Of a stretch of 64,000 nucleotides of DNA, positions 1-11,922 are shown one piece after another; the first letter of the stretch is position 1; each line of letters begins with the position of its first letter. This DNA comes from Sesamum alatum (lineage: Eukaryota > Streptophyta > Magnoliopsida > Lamiales > Pedaliaceae), in NCBI GenBank assembly GCA_034509735.1, contig JACGWO010000011.1, forward strand, positions 21,374,979 through 21,438,978, written 5' to 3'. Made by a program: the position numbers and the translations under genes. The notes beneath the pieces were generated by a model that saw only the letters and a list, made by a program, of their open reading frames with translations, was not told the DNA's origin and did not search any database.

Positions 1-3000
1 CGTCCTTGTCTCCCTCGCCGAAGCTCTCAACACATTCCAGGTGTCATTTTTTTCCACTTTCGTAATTTACTATTTAAAGAACTTGGAAACATATTGCATG
101 TGTAGAGCCGGAGCCTTCTGGAAATTAGTTTAATGGCACTTATGCACAGCGTTAATTTGAGGAGTGCTGGTTGTTTTAGTTCGTTGTAGGAAAGCTATGC
201 TATTTTAGGGCTTCAGATATGGTGGAATTGGGAAATTATTGGGTTATAATTGGTCTGGCTTTAAGATTGAGGGGCGAGTTGGACTGCATCTATTTTCACT
301 GACTGAATGCGTTATCAGATGAGCCTTCATGATTCAGCTGCCATTTGGCATTTAAATTTGCTTTTCATACTGAAAAAGCGGTCAAATGTTTTCTAATGAT
401 TTCTATTCTTGGAGGTGCCGTCCAGGAAGAATAGATGAATACATTCACTTTTTGTTTGGATTGATGGATTTAAGTGTACAAATTTGAAATCCTTAATAAA
501 ACATCCTTTCCATTTGTTTGGGTAAGTCCATATTAGAAAGGATTTCAAATTCTTATTAATTGTTGTTAGACATGTATGCATATGCAAACATCAGTTTGAC
601 ATATCGTGTTCTGAGTCTTTGACAATTCACTACCTTTTTGCTTCCTTTTTTCATATTTAAATCATTTCCAGGATAGAGTTCTATTTTTGTTTGCCAAAAA
701 ATTCAATGTGAGATTATCATGAAACTCATCTAATGAGGTGATGTTCGTATGGGAAACTATGAAATACCTATCCATTTTAAGAAGGTTTAATTTATTACTG
801 ATGAGTGATTGTAACTCTGTATTGCTTACAGCAGATTAACGGAAGCTTATAATGTTCTTAATATACATTGGAACTTTTTTGTGCCTGACTGTGCTTCATA
901 TGTACTTTTTAATGGTAATGCTTAGGATTTTTCTTTGGAAGCTATGGCTTTTCAGTTGTTAACAGGTCTTTGACTTTGCTATGTATATCTACAGGATGCT
1001 AATAGACTTATGAGGCAAACTGAGAAATACTCCCAGTATGTGGACATTCTACTTCCTATGCTTCGTGCCTTGCAGAGTTATCGGCTAAGAAATTTAGTTG
1101 AGTCTTACCTGGCCTTTGAAAAAGCATCCAAGTATGTCACTTTTACTTGAATCTTTGTATGGTTAAACTTCCTGCATGATATTTTGATTCCTAATGATTC
1201 AGAATTGTAGTGCTTTTCTTCAGGAATTTCGAAATTGGGAATTGGCTTGGGCTTTGGAAGCATTGTACGTAATTGCATATGAAATTAGGATTCTTGCTGA
1301 GAAGGTAAGATAAAACAAATTATTCTTTTGTCCTTGTGGCAAATTTTTCTATGTATATATTGAAAAGAAGAGTTCAAGAAGTCAACTGATTTATGTTCTT
1401 GCGTATGAAGGCTGATATAGAGTTGGCTTCAATAGGGAAAACCCCAGAGAAATTGAAAGGTGCTGGTTCTTTCCTCATGAAGGTGTTTGGGGTTCTTGCT
1501 GGAAAAGGACCAAAACGCGTGGGAGCTTTATACGTGACATGCCAGCTTTTTAAAGTTTATTTCAAGCTGGGGACCGTCCACCTATGTCGCAGTGTAATAA
1601 GAAGTATTGAAACTGCCAGGATTTTTGACTTTGAGGAGTTTCCCGTAAGGGATAAGGTCACTTACATGTATTACACTGGTCGTTTGGAGGTGTACAATGA
1701 AAACTTTCCGGCTGCAGACCATAAATTATCATATGCTTTGACACATTGCAATGCACAGAAAGAAGCAAACATAAGGTCTGGATAGTACTTGCTTTTCTTT
1801 TGATTATTGTTATTCACAAACCTGAATCTGGAGCAACTTGGGATATCCCAAAGCATTGCACAACTTAATTTCTTCAAAGCTAGATACATTTTTGTTTACG
1901 TGGCAAGCTATTATATGTAATTCATAGTTATACTTAATGTAGGTCTTGTTTGTCTACTGTATTTCATCAGTTTACTGTCACTTGTAAAAGCTTTTTCTGA
2001 AGGTTTTAGTTTCATATCAATCTTGATGCTCCGATACTTCAGAGTTAAGAAGTATTATTGACGTGTAATATCATGTTTACCTTAGTAGATTCTCTGCAAA
2101 GTCCTTACCACTATATTTTTCTGTTTAATTGAACATTCCAATGAAGGTCTGCAAATTGAGTCACTAACCTTCTCTTCTTGTTATGATTAGGATGATCTTG
2201 AAATATTTAATACCTGTGAAACTCTCCATAGGCATCTTACCCAAACAGTTGCTTCTTGAGAAGTTTAACCTAAATGAGGTAAGATCTGTCAGCCATCCTT
2301 TTCTATTTATTCCAATTTTAAGATGGTCAATTGTTCCTCTTTCCTATTTGGTTCACTATTTAATTTACCCCTATTGCTGTCCCTAATTGGACAACTACCA
2401 TTTCTTTGAGCAACATCTTATATGTAATTTTAACCATTACCATCGAATTTCAGGTTTAGACTCTTGTATAATTAGTCTTCTTGTGTATTATGAATGTTAA
2501 TATCTCTGTTTGTTTGTGTGACTGTATGTTTGGTTATGTTGCATGGATATGGCTAGGGAGTTATGGATACAACACGATATATACATCATGATTAAAAAAT
2601 TATAAAATCTATCTATCGTGGGTATGTTACCACAAGGTCAGTAATTTTATTTATTATTTCATAATTTGTGTAGAAGACGATCTTTGAAGCGATATTATGG
2701 TAAGAAAGGAAAATAGATTTCTTTAATATATGGTAAAAATATCTTTAATTCATTTATATCTATATTAATAATCCTTAACCCCTAACTACAGATATTTATA
2801 GTGCTCTCCCCTAATGTTGAGTGCATATACGCCTCATCGCCTACTAAGGTCTGGAAAATTACATTTAGTACCCTATTGTTTGTTCTTGTCTAACAAATGA
2901 ACTAAACTGTTGGTACCATTAATGAGATTCACTAATCAGCATAAAAGTTGGACGAAAACTTCTACCTTGGAGGTGAGTCAGATGACTAATTCAAGTATTT

Positions 3001-5790
3001 GATAGTTAGATAAATCTCTAGTTTGAGGATTAGTCCAAATACAAACAAGCCCCTCAAAGTTTTTAAAATTACAGATATCTTCTTCGAACATTTATTATCA
3101 TCTTTAATTTAATCTCAACCATTTGTTATACCATATGCATCATGATTCTGATAAATGATAAATTTGTATCATATTTTTCTTCCAAGTTTGTATAAGTATC
3201 TCTAAAAGTTTGAAGTACAACCATAAGTTATTAGTATTTAAAGTATTAACTACTTGTATCTCTTACATTTATTTTTTTATATCATTTTCCATCCTTTTTG
3301 AAAAGTTCTTAATCTTGTTTTGGTATTACCATAATCATATGAACAATCAATTAAAAACTTGTATCCAGAACAATCAATCAAAAACTTGTATCCACGAACC
3401 CCTGTTTTAGAAGTTAACATGGATTTTCTTATATTTGACATCAAGTATAATATATGAGTGAAAATTAAGGAGAAAGGATAATGGCCCAAATTGATATTAA
3501 GAACTAACCATAGTGTTATAGGGTTGAACAATTTGCAATTTGAGCTTGGTTTATGTTAAAGTGCCTTCAAATATTTAAGATATTTTCTGGTTCAATTAGA
3601 ATAAAATATTATCTATGTGTGTACTTGTAAAGTAAAATAAATTGAACGGTATGTGATTGTAATATGAAACATTAGGGGAGGTCCCTATAAGTTGAACAAA
3701 CTTCAACGCTGGTTTGTGTGCTTTCTAATGAAGGCCAAAAGAGTTCCATCAAAATGTTAGGGTTTTACAATTGTCATTAATGTTAGAGGTAGATGTAATT
3801 TTCTAAATTGAGGGGTCTACCTGTAATTACGCTAGAAGAGGGAGTTGTAATTATCGCTATCCATAACTATTGTAAAAGTATCAACAGGTCAAAGAGTTTC
3901 TTTGACATTTTGATGTGACTAGATATCCCGATAACCATATTATTTTCAACAACATTTATGTCATATAATATTTTTATTATCTTAAAATGATGTGCTGATA
4001 ACTCTTGAATTCGTAAAATCTATTAATTTACACCATCGAGGTTAGACTTGTATCGTGATAAGATTTTATGAGTTCATTGAATTATATAAACTCGTAATTG
4101 GTCCATTGAATACATTTCTTGGCACATGTACAGTACTTAAATAGCTTGAAATATTTTATGTAACTATTTTGTGAACACTATTAAATCCATACAATAAAGA
4201 CCACTCTAGCATTAAGTTAATTTGCGGTAGTCGTAGTATGATTTTCGTTCTTTTAGACAAATTTCCAAATCTGGTTATGCATTTTTGGAAAGTAGCAAAC
4301 TGAAATTGCCTTTTCGTAAACCAAAATCAAAGGTGTTGTTTCAAGTGGTTTTGCTGTTTGTAAGTAAGTTTGAGTCCAAAAGAAAAGTAGTTAAAGTATT
4401 TACGTTTATGAAGAACAAAATAGAAAGCATACATATAATGCACAGCACTTGTGACAAAATAAGTCTATGAAAAGTAAAAAGTTATCTCAGTACATGAATT
4501 CAAATTGCGCAATAAATAATTTAAGAACATTGACAGCTGAAAATCTTTAGTAAAAGTATTTTGAGGGTTTAATTTTCACATGATAGATATCGAATGCACC
4601 AAAATAAATATACAAGAGAAATAAAAAATTTAATATAAGCAAAAATAAGAAAAATACAAGAGGCATTTGTTGTCTATTTTTACCAATTTAACACATCAAA
4701 AACCTTTCCACTTTGAATTTGCTGTCAACACATTGTTCTTCCAAATTTCTTTATATAGTTAATTTATAAAATTTAATAATGTATTTATATTTGGCAGTTC
4801 GGTTTTGTGGTTGTATTCTTAATTATAGATGGCCACCAACCATAAAGTGCTGTGCGGTTTTATTCTAATATTATGATCGCAATTTAATAAATAAATTATA
4901 AAAAAATTTCTAGTCGGTTTGGTTCAGTTTATACAATTAGATAGTAGATATGATAAATGGATTGAGGAACAGATCAAGCTGCATTTCTTTGTGTATATGC
5001 ACTAAACCATACTCCCTTGTTTGGTACTTTGTCTGAAGAAGCTTCCTTTTTCTTTTCTTAGTGTATCTGTTTGCAAGTGAATGAAGAGGAATGTCTGCCT
5101 TGATCACTGCTGTAAGATGTTCTGGTTTAATCTATTTTTGCAGTACAGTGATGTAGTGGTTGCTCTGAAAAGAGGCGATCTTCGTCTTCTAAGACATGCG
5201 CTTCAGGAACACGAGGACAGGTACAAATTCATTTCTCTGTTATGTAGTCTTATAACACATTCATTTTCTTTAAATATTGAGCCCTCTACATGATTATCAG
5301 GTTCTTAAGGTCAGGCGTGTACCTTGTTCTAGAGAAGTTAGAACTCCAAGTTTACCAGCGATTAGTTAAGAAAATGTAAGTAACAATGTTATATTGCTTC
5401 TACTTGTGTTAGCTAAGACAAGTATCGATAATTGCCGAATCCATACCAATTGCAGTTATATCATGCAAAAGCAGAAGGATCCAAGTAAAGCCCACCAGAT
5501 AAAGTTGGATGTTATTGTTAAAGCACTGAAATGGCTTGAGATCGACATGGATGTCGATGAGGTACTTGTTCCTCGTGTTTGTGCCTTTTCGGCTCGGTTG
5601 GTTCTTCGCTAACCAGCTACGTCATCCGTCACTTAGCTTTTACTGATTTTGTGTGCAGGTGGAGTGCATAATGTCCATTCTGATTTACAGGAATCTAATG
5701 AAAGGGTACTTTGCTCACAAGAGCAAAGTAGTGGTTCTAAGCAAACAAGATCCTTTCCCTAAACTAAACGGCAAACCCGTCAACTCATAG
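1..5790 (+). CDS. THP1: THP1/EER5-like PCI-domain protein, TREX-2 mRNA-export subunit (5' end missing)
   Basis: Nine exons are visible: 2-40, 995-1131, 1211-1304, 1411-1775, 2191-2278, 5144-5220, 5301-5375, 5456-5561 and 5659-5790, all with GT-AG introns and consistent phases. They give 370 residues; the Arabidopsis protein (THP1/EER5, PCID2 and yeast Thp1 family) has about 413, so about 43 N-terminal residues lie upstream of the window. Recognisable stretches are DANRLMRQTEKYSQY, the long fourth exon with SFLMKVFGVLAGKGPKRVG, GDLRLLRHALQEHEDR, and the C-terminal winged-helix part of the PCI fold ending in KSKVVVLSKQDPFPKLNGK. The family works in the TREX-2 complex at nuclear pores, linking transcription to mRNA export; the Arabidopsis gene was also found through an ethylene-response phenotype. 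Intron 5 is 2.9 kb, far longer than the others. The third exon start at 1211 (acceptor TTGTAG) keeps frame and matches the family better than the AG at 1201-1202. No frameshift or stop is seen, so the gene looks intact. Confidence 0.93.
2786..3860. repeat. degenerate fold-back element in THP1 intron 5
   Basis: The arm near 2786-2960 (lines such as AAAATTACATTTAGTACC followed by a run resembling CTAACAAATGAACTAAACTGT) resembles the arms of the fold-back elements at 6634 and 9016. Sequence around 3660-3860 reads as a diverged reverse complement. No clean target duplication was found, so borders are approximate. If right, it explains part of the unusual intron length. Confidence 0.35.
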
Positions 5791-5862
5791 AGACGGAATC
5801 TGGTTATACTAGCGTTTGCTGGTCGTGTACTCTAGTCAATGTAGCAACCTTGTCTGATCACA

Positions 5863-5883
5863 CCCCCCCCCCCCCCCCCCCCC
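5863..5883. repeat. poly-C tract of 21 bases
   Basis: An uninterrupted run of 21 cytosines 73 bp after the THP1 stop codon, probably within its 3' UTR or just beyond. Mononucleotide C runs this long are rare in plant DNA, where A/T runs dominate. Length may be an assembly or sequencing estimate. Confidence 0.9.
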
Positions 5884-6632
5884 GTCCGGTATCTTATATG
5901 AAGGAATGTAGATGATACAACTGTATAATGGTCCATTGTGGTTTACTGCGTTTTCCCAGCCACTATTTTTGACGTCGAATTTCTACTTTTCATCGGTGTT
6001 TCTTGTTTGATGAAAATAGGGAGGAATAAGCAGCAGGCACTAAGGAAGATCCGTCTTTGGTGGCTTCTGCCTAACACAAAGGTTTGAAGTTTCCTTGGTC
6101 TCAGTTATATAGCTGTGTGATATTTCCCAAAGTTGACAGTAAACATTCGCAGACTAATATGTGGAGTGCCATAGATAGGGCTAATCTTGGAGGAGAATAA
6201 TCCAAAGCAATGGTAATTGCAAGACTTGAAATATATCTGCACATATATAAATACATATATGTATATATTATTTCTTAGATTTGGCATAATTATGAACGTC
6301 CGATCGTTGTTGGGAAGTTGCAAAAACAATTTTTATTTTAATCCAAGTTAGGTTCTCATCTAGTTTTTTTGTGCCAATTGACCAAAAAGTCATTTTGAAT
6401 TATAAATTATATTTTGTAAAAATTTTTGAAAGTATTTTTATGGATTAATATGCATTATTTACTTTACTTATTTTCAGATTTGTTTTTTTTTAAATTTTCA
6501 AACTTTATTCTTTTTTTAAAAAATATTAGTAAGCATCTTATTAAGGGCAATATAATTATTTTCTATTTGAGTGGGTATTTATAATTTTTCAAACAACGAG
6601 AGGTATTCATAATTATGTCAAATTTTAAAAGA
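5884..6632. other. intergenic, THP1 3' flank
   Basis: AT-rich sequence with no supported gene. Around 6590-6630 the motif AATTTTTCAAACAACGAG and following bases resemble one arm of the fold-back family seen at 46171, suggesting an old truncated copy beside the next element. Confidence 0.5.
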
Positions 6633-7114
6633 GGGGTAGTTACATCATCTTACCCTCAGGTTGGGTGTAATTTATCTCATGTGGTTTAGGAAATTACATT
6701 TAATACTTTTGATGTTTGTTTTCAACAAAAAGATCAATTCATTAGTTAAAATTTTTCGAATTTGTTGATATTAGAAAGAATTTTTTATTTATTTATCTCT
6801 AATATACTTATTACTGACTTGTTTCTAGTCAAATAATTTTCTTGACCAAACTACCCTTATAAAGGCGATGATATACCTCCTTATATGTATTAGCATGTGA
6901 TGAAGTGTAATGGTAGTTTGGTGAGAAAAAATTATTTTACCTGCAATAAATCAGTAATATGTCAATTGGAGGTAAATATGATTTTTTTTATTCAATTTGT
7001 TGTTTAATGTCAATAAATTTAATAAATTTTGACTACCGAATGTAATCTATTTATCAGATGAGAACAAACGTCAGACATAAATATACATACTGGTGAGGGT
7101 GATGTAACTATCCC
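6633..7114. mobile_element. fold-back (TIR) element, family A copy 1
   Basis: Left arm begins GGGGTAGTTACATCA and the right arm ends GATGTAACTATCCC, its reverse complement. Inverted similarity extends most of the way to the centre, including a shared TTATTACTGACTTG-like core. Flanks read TTTAAAAGA and TTTAAAAAT, a possible 9-bp target duplication (7 of 9). No coding capacity; a non-autonomous element mobilised in trans. The same family recurs at 9016. Confidence 0.7.
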
Positions 7115-8046
7115 TTTAAAAATGTCTTCAATTTTATACATACTGGCATGCTATCGTGGTATGCATGTCATAAATAATCTTTTATGTTTTAAAATATATA
7201 TAAATAAGAATAAAACATATAAATCAATACATTATATTAAAAAAAAAAAAGAAAACAAAAGAAAACTAAATAGCCGCAAGGTCCTATTAGCTGATTAACT
7301 CGTACTATTTAGCGCCCGCACGTTTAGTTTTATTACTTTCTCGCGTGCACGTGCCTTACCTTGCTCACTATCATTCACTAAAGTGAACTCTGTTCGCTCC
7401 GTAAATCATATTATCCCTTTCCTACGGTCAGGTCTAGTTTACAACTATTAGAGAAGTACGCTGCTTCACTGGTCCCAAGGGGCAGTTAGGCAGTTCCATC
7501 TTCAGTGCCCCACAAGCCTGGTCTCAAGGGACAGACTTGCCGTGACATTTTCGGTCGCTTTTGAGCTAAATTCCTTTTGGAGTTCGGCTCTCAGTTGCGA
7601 AACGAACCCTAAACGAGTCCATTCCTAGACAATAAAGAATTGATGTAGTAATATCACAAATGACTATTTGTGGGTGAAAAATGTCTTTTTTTTTTTATTT
7701 TTTATCTTAATATAGATATATATTATTTTTACAAATAATTGTTCACACCCATGATCTTTTAAGTCATAGAACCTCAAATTCGTCAATTAAACTGACATCA
7801 TTTACTACATATTTGTGAGTTAAACCACCCCAGAAAGAAAAAGAAGTATATTTGCAAGTAGTTGGTCGCCCACGGGAACCTCTACGTGTACGAATAGCGG
7901 CAGTTTTGACTTGCATGGAGCAACCCGTCAATTTCTCCCTTTGTTTCTTTCGGTTTTTCAATTTGGATCACAAGAAGGGAAAATGACACCAGATTTGATT
8001 TCAGATAAGGGAAGGGAATAACATGCCCATTTTGCATTCATTACAA
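7115..8046. other. intergenic, with an unexplained GC-richer block at 7280-7625
   Basis: Most of the stretch is AT-rich and featureless. The block 7280-7625 is clearly less AT-rich, carries CCCAAGGGGCAG- and CTCAAGGGACAG-like repeated words, and ends with GCGAAACGAACCCTAAACGA, a style of terminus seen in some hAT/Harbinger-type elements. No open frame of note. I do not recognise its source. Confidence 0.4.
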
Positions 8047-8756
8047 GGTTAATTACACTTAAATCCCTTTCAAATATTCAAACTTACACTTTTTCAAAAA
8101 ACATTTTGAAATTACATTTACACTCCTTCTGAAAATTCACCGTTTACACCTGATTCCTTTCATTAGATTTGGATGAAAAATGCTGATATTAGTAGAAAAA
8201 ATTACATAAATTTTCAATATGGCCCTCATTTAATATTCTATGTATATTTTTGTATTTATGAGGTTAATTACAATTAAATCCCCTTCAAAAATTCGAAATT
8301 ACACTTTTTTCATAAACGTTTTGAAATTACATTTACACTACATATGAAAATTCACCGTTTACACCTGACACTTTTCATTAAAATTTGGATAAAATGCTAA
8401 CATCAGCAGAAACAATTACATAAATTTTCAATGTTGCCCTTATTTAATATTCCTATGTCTATTTTTGTACTTATGAGGGAATAAATGTTAATGTATATAT
8501 AGAGTGAGGTTAACATTATTATACTTTTCCACTTATAAGTACAAAATTATTACATAGAAATATTAAATAAATATTATAATTGAAAATTTATATAACTTCT
8601 TTTGCTAATGCCAACATTTTTTGTCCAAACTCTAAAGAAAGAAGATTAGGTGTAAAGGTGAATTATCGAAAGGGGTATAAATGTACTTTTGAAACATCTT
8701 TAAGGAAAAGTGTAATGTCGTATTTTTAGAGGGGGTTTAAGTGTATAAATTAACCC
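8047..8756. mobile_element. fold-back element, family B, with duplicated left arm
   Basis: Begins GGTTAATTACACTTAAATCC and ends in the inverse GTGTATAAATTAACCC. Between them the arm of about 210 bp appears twice in direct orientation (8047-8261 and 8262-8476) before the inverted arm at about 8500-8756. Repeated words are TTGAAATTACATTTACAC and GAAAATTCACCGTTTACACC. Non-coding. The extra arm suggests unequal exchange or insertion of one copy into another. No clear target duplication was found. Confidence 0.7.
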
Positions 8757-9015
8757 TTTATTATAATATAATATGTGAAAACAAGATTCTCTTGCTTTCT
8801 ACGTAAAGAAAAATAAAATATTTAGATTGTTATTGCAAACTTAGAGTTCACAGTTAATTTATAATTAATGTATCGATGTTTGAAGGGAATTTAATTTGAT
8901 GGGCATGTTAGTCATTTTATATTTTTTTAAGTCAAGATAGTTACTTAAATGTTTTGAACCTTAATAAATGGAATAAATGTTAAAACAAGAGAAATAAGTT
9001 TCCATACTTCAATTT

Positions 9016-9432
9016 AAGGGATAATTACACCAAACTTCATATATTTGCTTCTGTCTAATAAGCAGGTCATTTCGTTAATCCAAATTCATTGAATTTGGTG
9101 ACATTAACAAAAAAAGCTTAATGAAAAATGATATTTACCCTCGATTGACTTATTACTGAGCTATTGTAGGTCAAATAATTTTTTTCCGACTAAACTACCC
9201 TTGTAACTGTGAAAATATACCTCCTGCATTAACGCCTAAAGATGTATAAAAGTAATTTAGTCATAAAAGATTTGTTTGACCTACAATAAGTCAGTAATAA
9301 GTCAATCGGTGGTAAATATGATTTAGCTTTTTTGTTAATATATACAAATTCGATGAATTTTAACTAACGGAGGGACCTATTTGTTACACAGAAGCAAACC
9401 TCAAAAGTACTCAATATAATTTTCCTAACCAT
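9016..9432. mobile_element. fold-back element, family A copy 2
   Basis: Left part AGGGATAATTACACC through GATTGACTTATTACTG is mirrored by GTCAGTAATAAGTCAATCGG and the right arm. The core words CAAATAATTTT and GACTAAACTACCC match the element at 6633, so both belong to one family. No coding capacity. Confidence 0.65.
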
Positions 9433-10231
9433 AGAGGTCTCTGTATAATTACACCAAAACTCAGAAATCGAACTCAAAAATTGAGGGAAAGAACAAACAC
9501 ATTTTGATAATTTTATTGGTTGAAAAGGATAATGTTTTCAAATTAAAACCAAACGTACCCGTATCTGCTTATCTTGATGTTTTTCCATATTTGCATCATA
9601 ATCAGCTTAAAGGCATTCAAAGTATATAATGGATGCATAACCTAATAAATGAAGTTATATCTTGATCACAATAGGCTCACAAAGGATGGATTGACCTGCA
9701 ATATACTCGTCAGAATTGTTGATCCGACTAAAACTCTTCGATACCTAAAAAATAGTTTAGCAAACGTAATAGTGTCAAAGAGATAGATCCCGATATATTA
9801 ATTATATACCTATTAAGTAGTGGCTCCCGACAATATCAGAAGGTTAAGGTATTAAGAACTGTATGTAGCCACGGATCAGAATGTCGATCTTAAATGACTT
9901 TAGCATCAATTATTATTATTTTGGGTTGTCGGGCCGGTCGAGTCGCGTCTAAAAGACGCGAATTCTTATCCTATTATGTTATTTCTTGGTCCCTTGGGGC
10001 TAAATCTTTTTTTTTTTTTGAAAGTTTTCACCAATGTTTAATTCCCATCAAAGGGGTTGATAGAAATGTGGTTAGCACAAGTTGGAGGAAAAGGCCAAGG
10101 AATAAGCAACCTCTAAATCTTTAGGGGAAAAGGGGGTATGCATCTTTGTCATGAAAACTGCAGGATGATGCTTGGATGATCAAAAACCTGTATAAGTTGT
10201 TGCAGTAGGACTCGCAAGTTGCTAACCTGTC
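9433..10231. other. intergenic, with small perfect hairpin at 9943-9961
   Basis: No gene supported. An inverted repeat TCGCGTCT / AGACGCGA with a 3-base spacer lies at 9943-9961 in a short GC-richer patch of unknown origin. Confidence 0.5.
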
Positions 10232-10487
10232 GTCGATGAGGTCTAACTCAATTGGTGAAGATGGGTCCATATTCTTAGAGGTCATGGGTTCGAACCATTG
10301 CGTGGGATGATATTCTAATGCATAGTAGGTATTTACAACTTAATAGTAAGGTGCTGCTTAAATTTAATTTATGTGATATTATTGATCAAGATATAATTGT
10401 AGTTTTTGTCTCTATTAAATATTGATATGCGATAATTACTTCAATTAATAATAATTCATCGCTTTCACTTAAAAAAAAAAAAAAAAA
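10232..10487 (+). mobile_element. tRNA-derived SINE with target-site duplication
   Basis: The head resembles a tRNA gene: box A-like CTAACTCAATTGGTGAAG near 10243 and box B GGGTTCGAACC at 10287-10297, the internal promoter of RNA polymerase III. The body has no open frame and it ends in a 17-18 base poly-A at about 10471-10489. It is flanked by a 16-bp direct repeat (10216-10231 and 10488-10503, 14 of 16 identical), the hallmark of LINE-driven insertion. It cannot fold as a complete tRNA, so it is a SINE and not a functional tRNA gene. A relative lies at 53.8-54.8 kb. Confidence 0.85.
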
Positions 10488-10616
10488 AAGTTGGCAACCT
10501 GTCCCACAATTGCCTCTGCAGAGCACACACTTCATTATTAACCAGTAACTGAAACACACTTAAGTTGTGTGTATAATTTAATTTTTTATTAAAATTAATA
10601 AAATAAAATAATTTTA

Positions 10617-10965
10617 AATGTGTGCGGATAGGAAATTGTTAATTAATAAAAAAATGATTATATGTGGAAAGAAAATGTAAGTTAATGGCATTTTATGTCA
10701 TTTATATTTTGTCAACCATGATAGTTATTATATTTAGTAATAGTATAGATACACAAAGGAACAAAATTACCAAAAATAGTATATATGCAAGAACAATGAC
10801 AAAAGGAACACATGCGAATTAAGCATAATAATTTTTTTTAAGATTGGGTTTTGGCGTTTCCATGTGTTAAAGACCCCAAAATTTTTCCTTTAGTTTTCTG
10901 TGAAGGCAAAGTCACAACTGAATAAATAAGTGGAGGATGAATGCATTTAGTTTGGATTGTAGCTA
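10617..10965. repeat. left copy of ~350-bp direct repeat flanking the retrotransposon island
   Basis: From GATAGGAAATTGTTAATTAA through AAATAAGTGGAGGATGAATG this matches 15624-15995 in order and orientation, with scattered differences. Shared words include AATTAAGCATAATAA and CAAAGTCACAACT. The two copies bracket the element-rich region 11.07-15.62 kb. Confidence 0.75.
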
Positions 10966-11068
10966 TTGGCGCTTAATATATCGAATAATTAGATAATTAT
11001 TATGTATTCTATTTATTTTGTAAATAAGAGGTATGTGATAATTATTCATATACTCAGTACACAAAATA

Positions 11069-11345
11069 TGGTCCAACCTACCCGTACCTTCTTCTCCTTG
11101 GTCACCTCCTCTCGAAGCTGCTTTATCTTCGCCTCCCTCACATCAAGCTTCCTGGGAGAGCCCCTTAGTAGAGAAGGGGGAGTTTGTTGCTGATCCAACA
11201 TCTCCTCTAAAAAGTATGGCAGCTTGGCCCAAAGACGGGATGATCCCCCCGAGGAACTTCGAGTGGAGGCTGGATCTCTCCTTCCGTAGGAAGGAACTCG
11301 TGGTGAAGACCTCCCAGCTCGGGATATAGCGGAAGTGACGCGGTA
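11069..11345 (-). pseudogene. remnant of retrotransposon antisense ORF (coiled-coil part)
   Basis: Read on the minus strand this gives a charged helical segment with words like KLDVREAKIKQLREEV and an Arg/Ser-rich part upstream. The layout (antisense coding immediately before an LTR on the plus strand) matches that at 36061-36940, and the LTR after it is of the same family. Such antisense ORFs between pol and the 3' LTR are known in Tat/Grande-type Ty3/gypsy elements. Frames are broken; it is a fragment. Confidence 0.5.
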
Positions 11346-11597
11346 GTCGTTTGGGCTCGAAGGAGGAAAGGTAGAGGCTAGTCTATTAGAATAGGTGATC
11401 GTGAAGCCAATATGATTGGGCTCATGTAACCTGTTTCTAAAAATTATGGTATAAATAAAGTGTTATGAATAAATGTGATGTTCAGTTTATGGTATATCAT
11501 ACTTTGATTGTGTTCACTTATTTATGTTACTGTTCAAATGCACAAGCAAAGCCCACAGACTGGATACGTTAATCCAAGAGGCTGGACTGCGCATAGG

Positions 11598-11922
11598 TTG
11601 GCAGTCATGAATCCAGCTTCTGTGGACCGGTCTGACCCTCCAAGTCAAGGACCTCGAGATTGGGTATCGAGGGCCCGAATGAGACTTGCACTAAGGATTG
11701 CAGTCGTGTTTCATCGACAAGTGACGAGGGTTGTCCATGTAATATTAGTGGGTTAGTTGTTGGCAGTCATGAATCCAGCCTCTGTGGACCAGTCTGAAAC
11801 CCTGCAAGTCAAGGACCTCGAGATTGGGTATCGAGGGTCCGAATGAGATTTGAACTAAAGACTGCAGTCGTGTTTCATCGACAAGTGACGAGGCTCGTCC
11901 ATGCAATATTAGTAGGTCAGTT
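11598..11922. repeat. 162-bp tandem duplication inside the L1 LTR
   Basis: Two head-to-tail copies, 11598-11759 and 11760-11922, both starting TTGGCAGTCATGAATCCAGC and ending near TAGTRGGTYAGTTG. They differ at several positions. The related LTR at 37195 has one copy only, so the duplication arose after the two LTRs diverged. Confidence 0.85.

Noticed and set aside
10286..10297. tRNA-like box B (GGTTCGAACC), possible tRNA gene
   Set aside because: No cloverleaf or acceptor stem can be built around it; the poly-A end and 16-bp flanking duplication make it a SINE.
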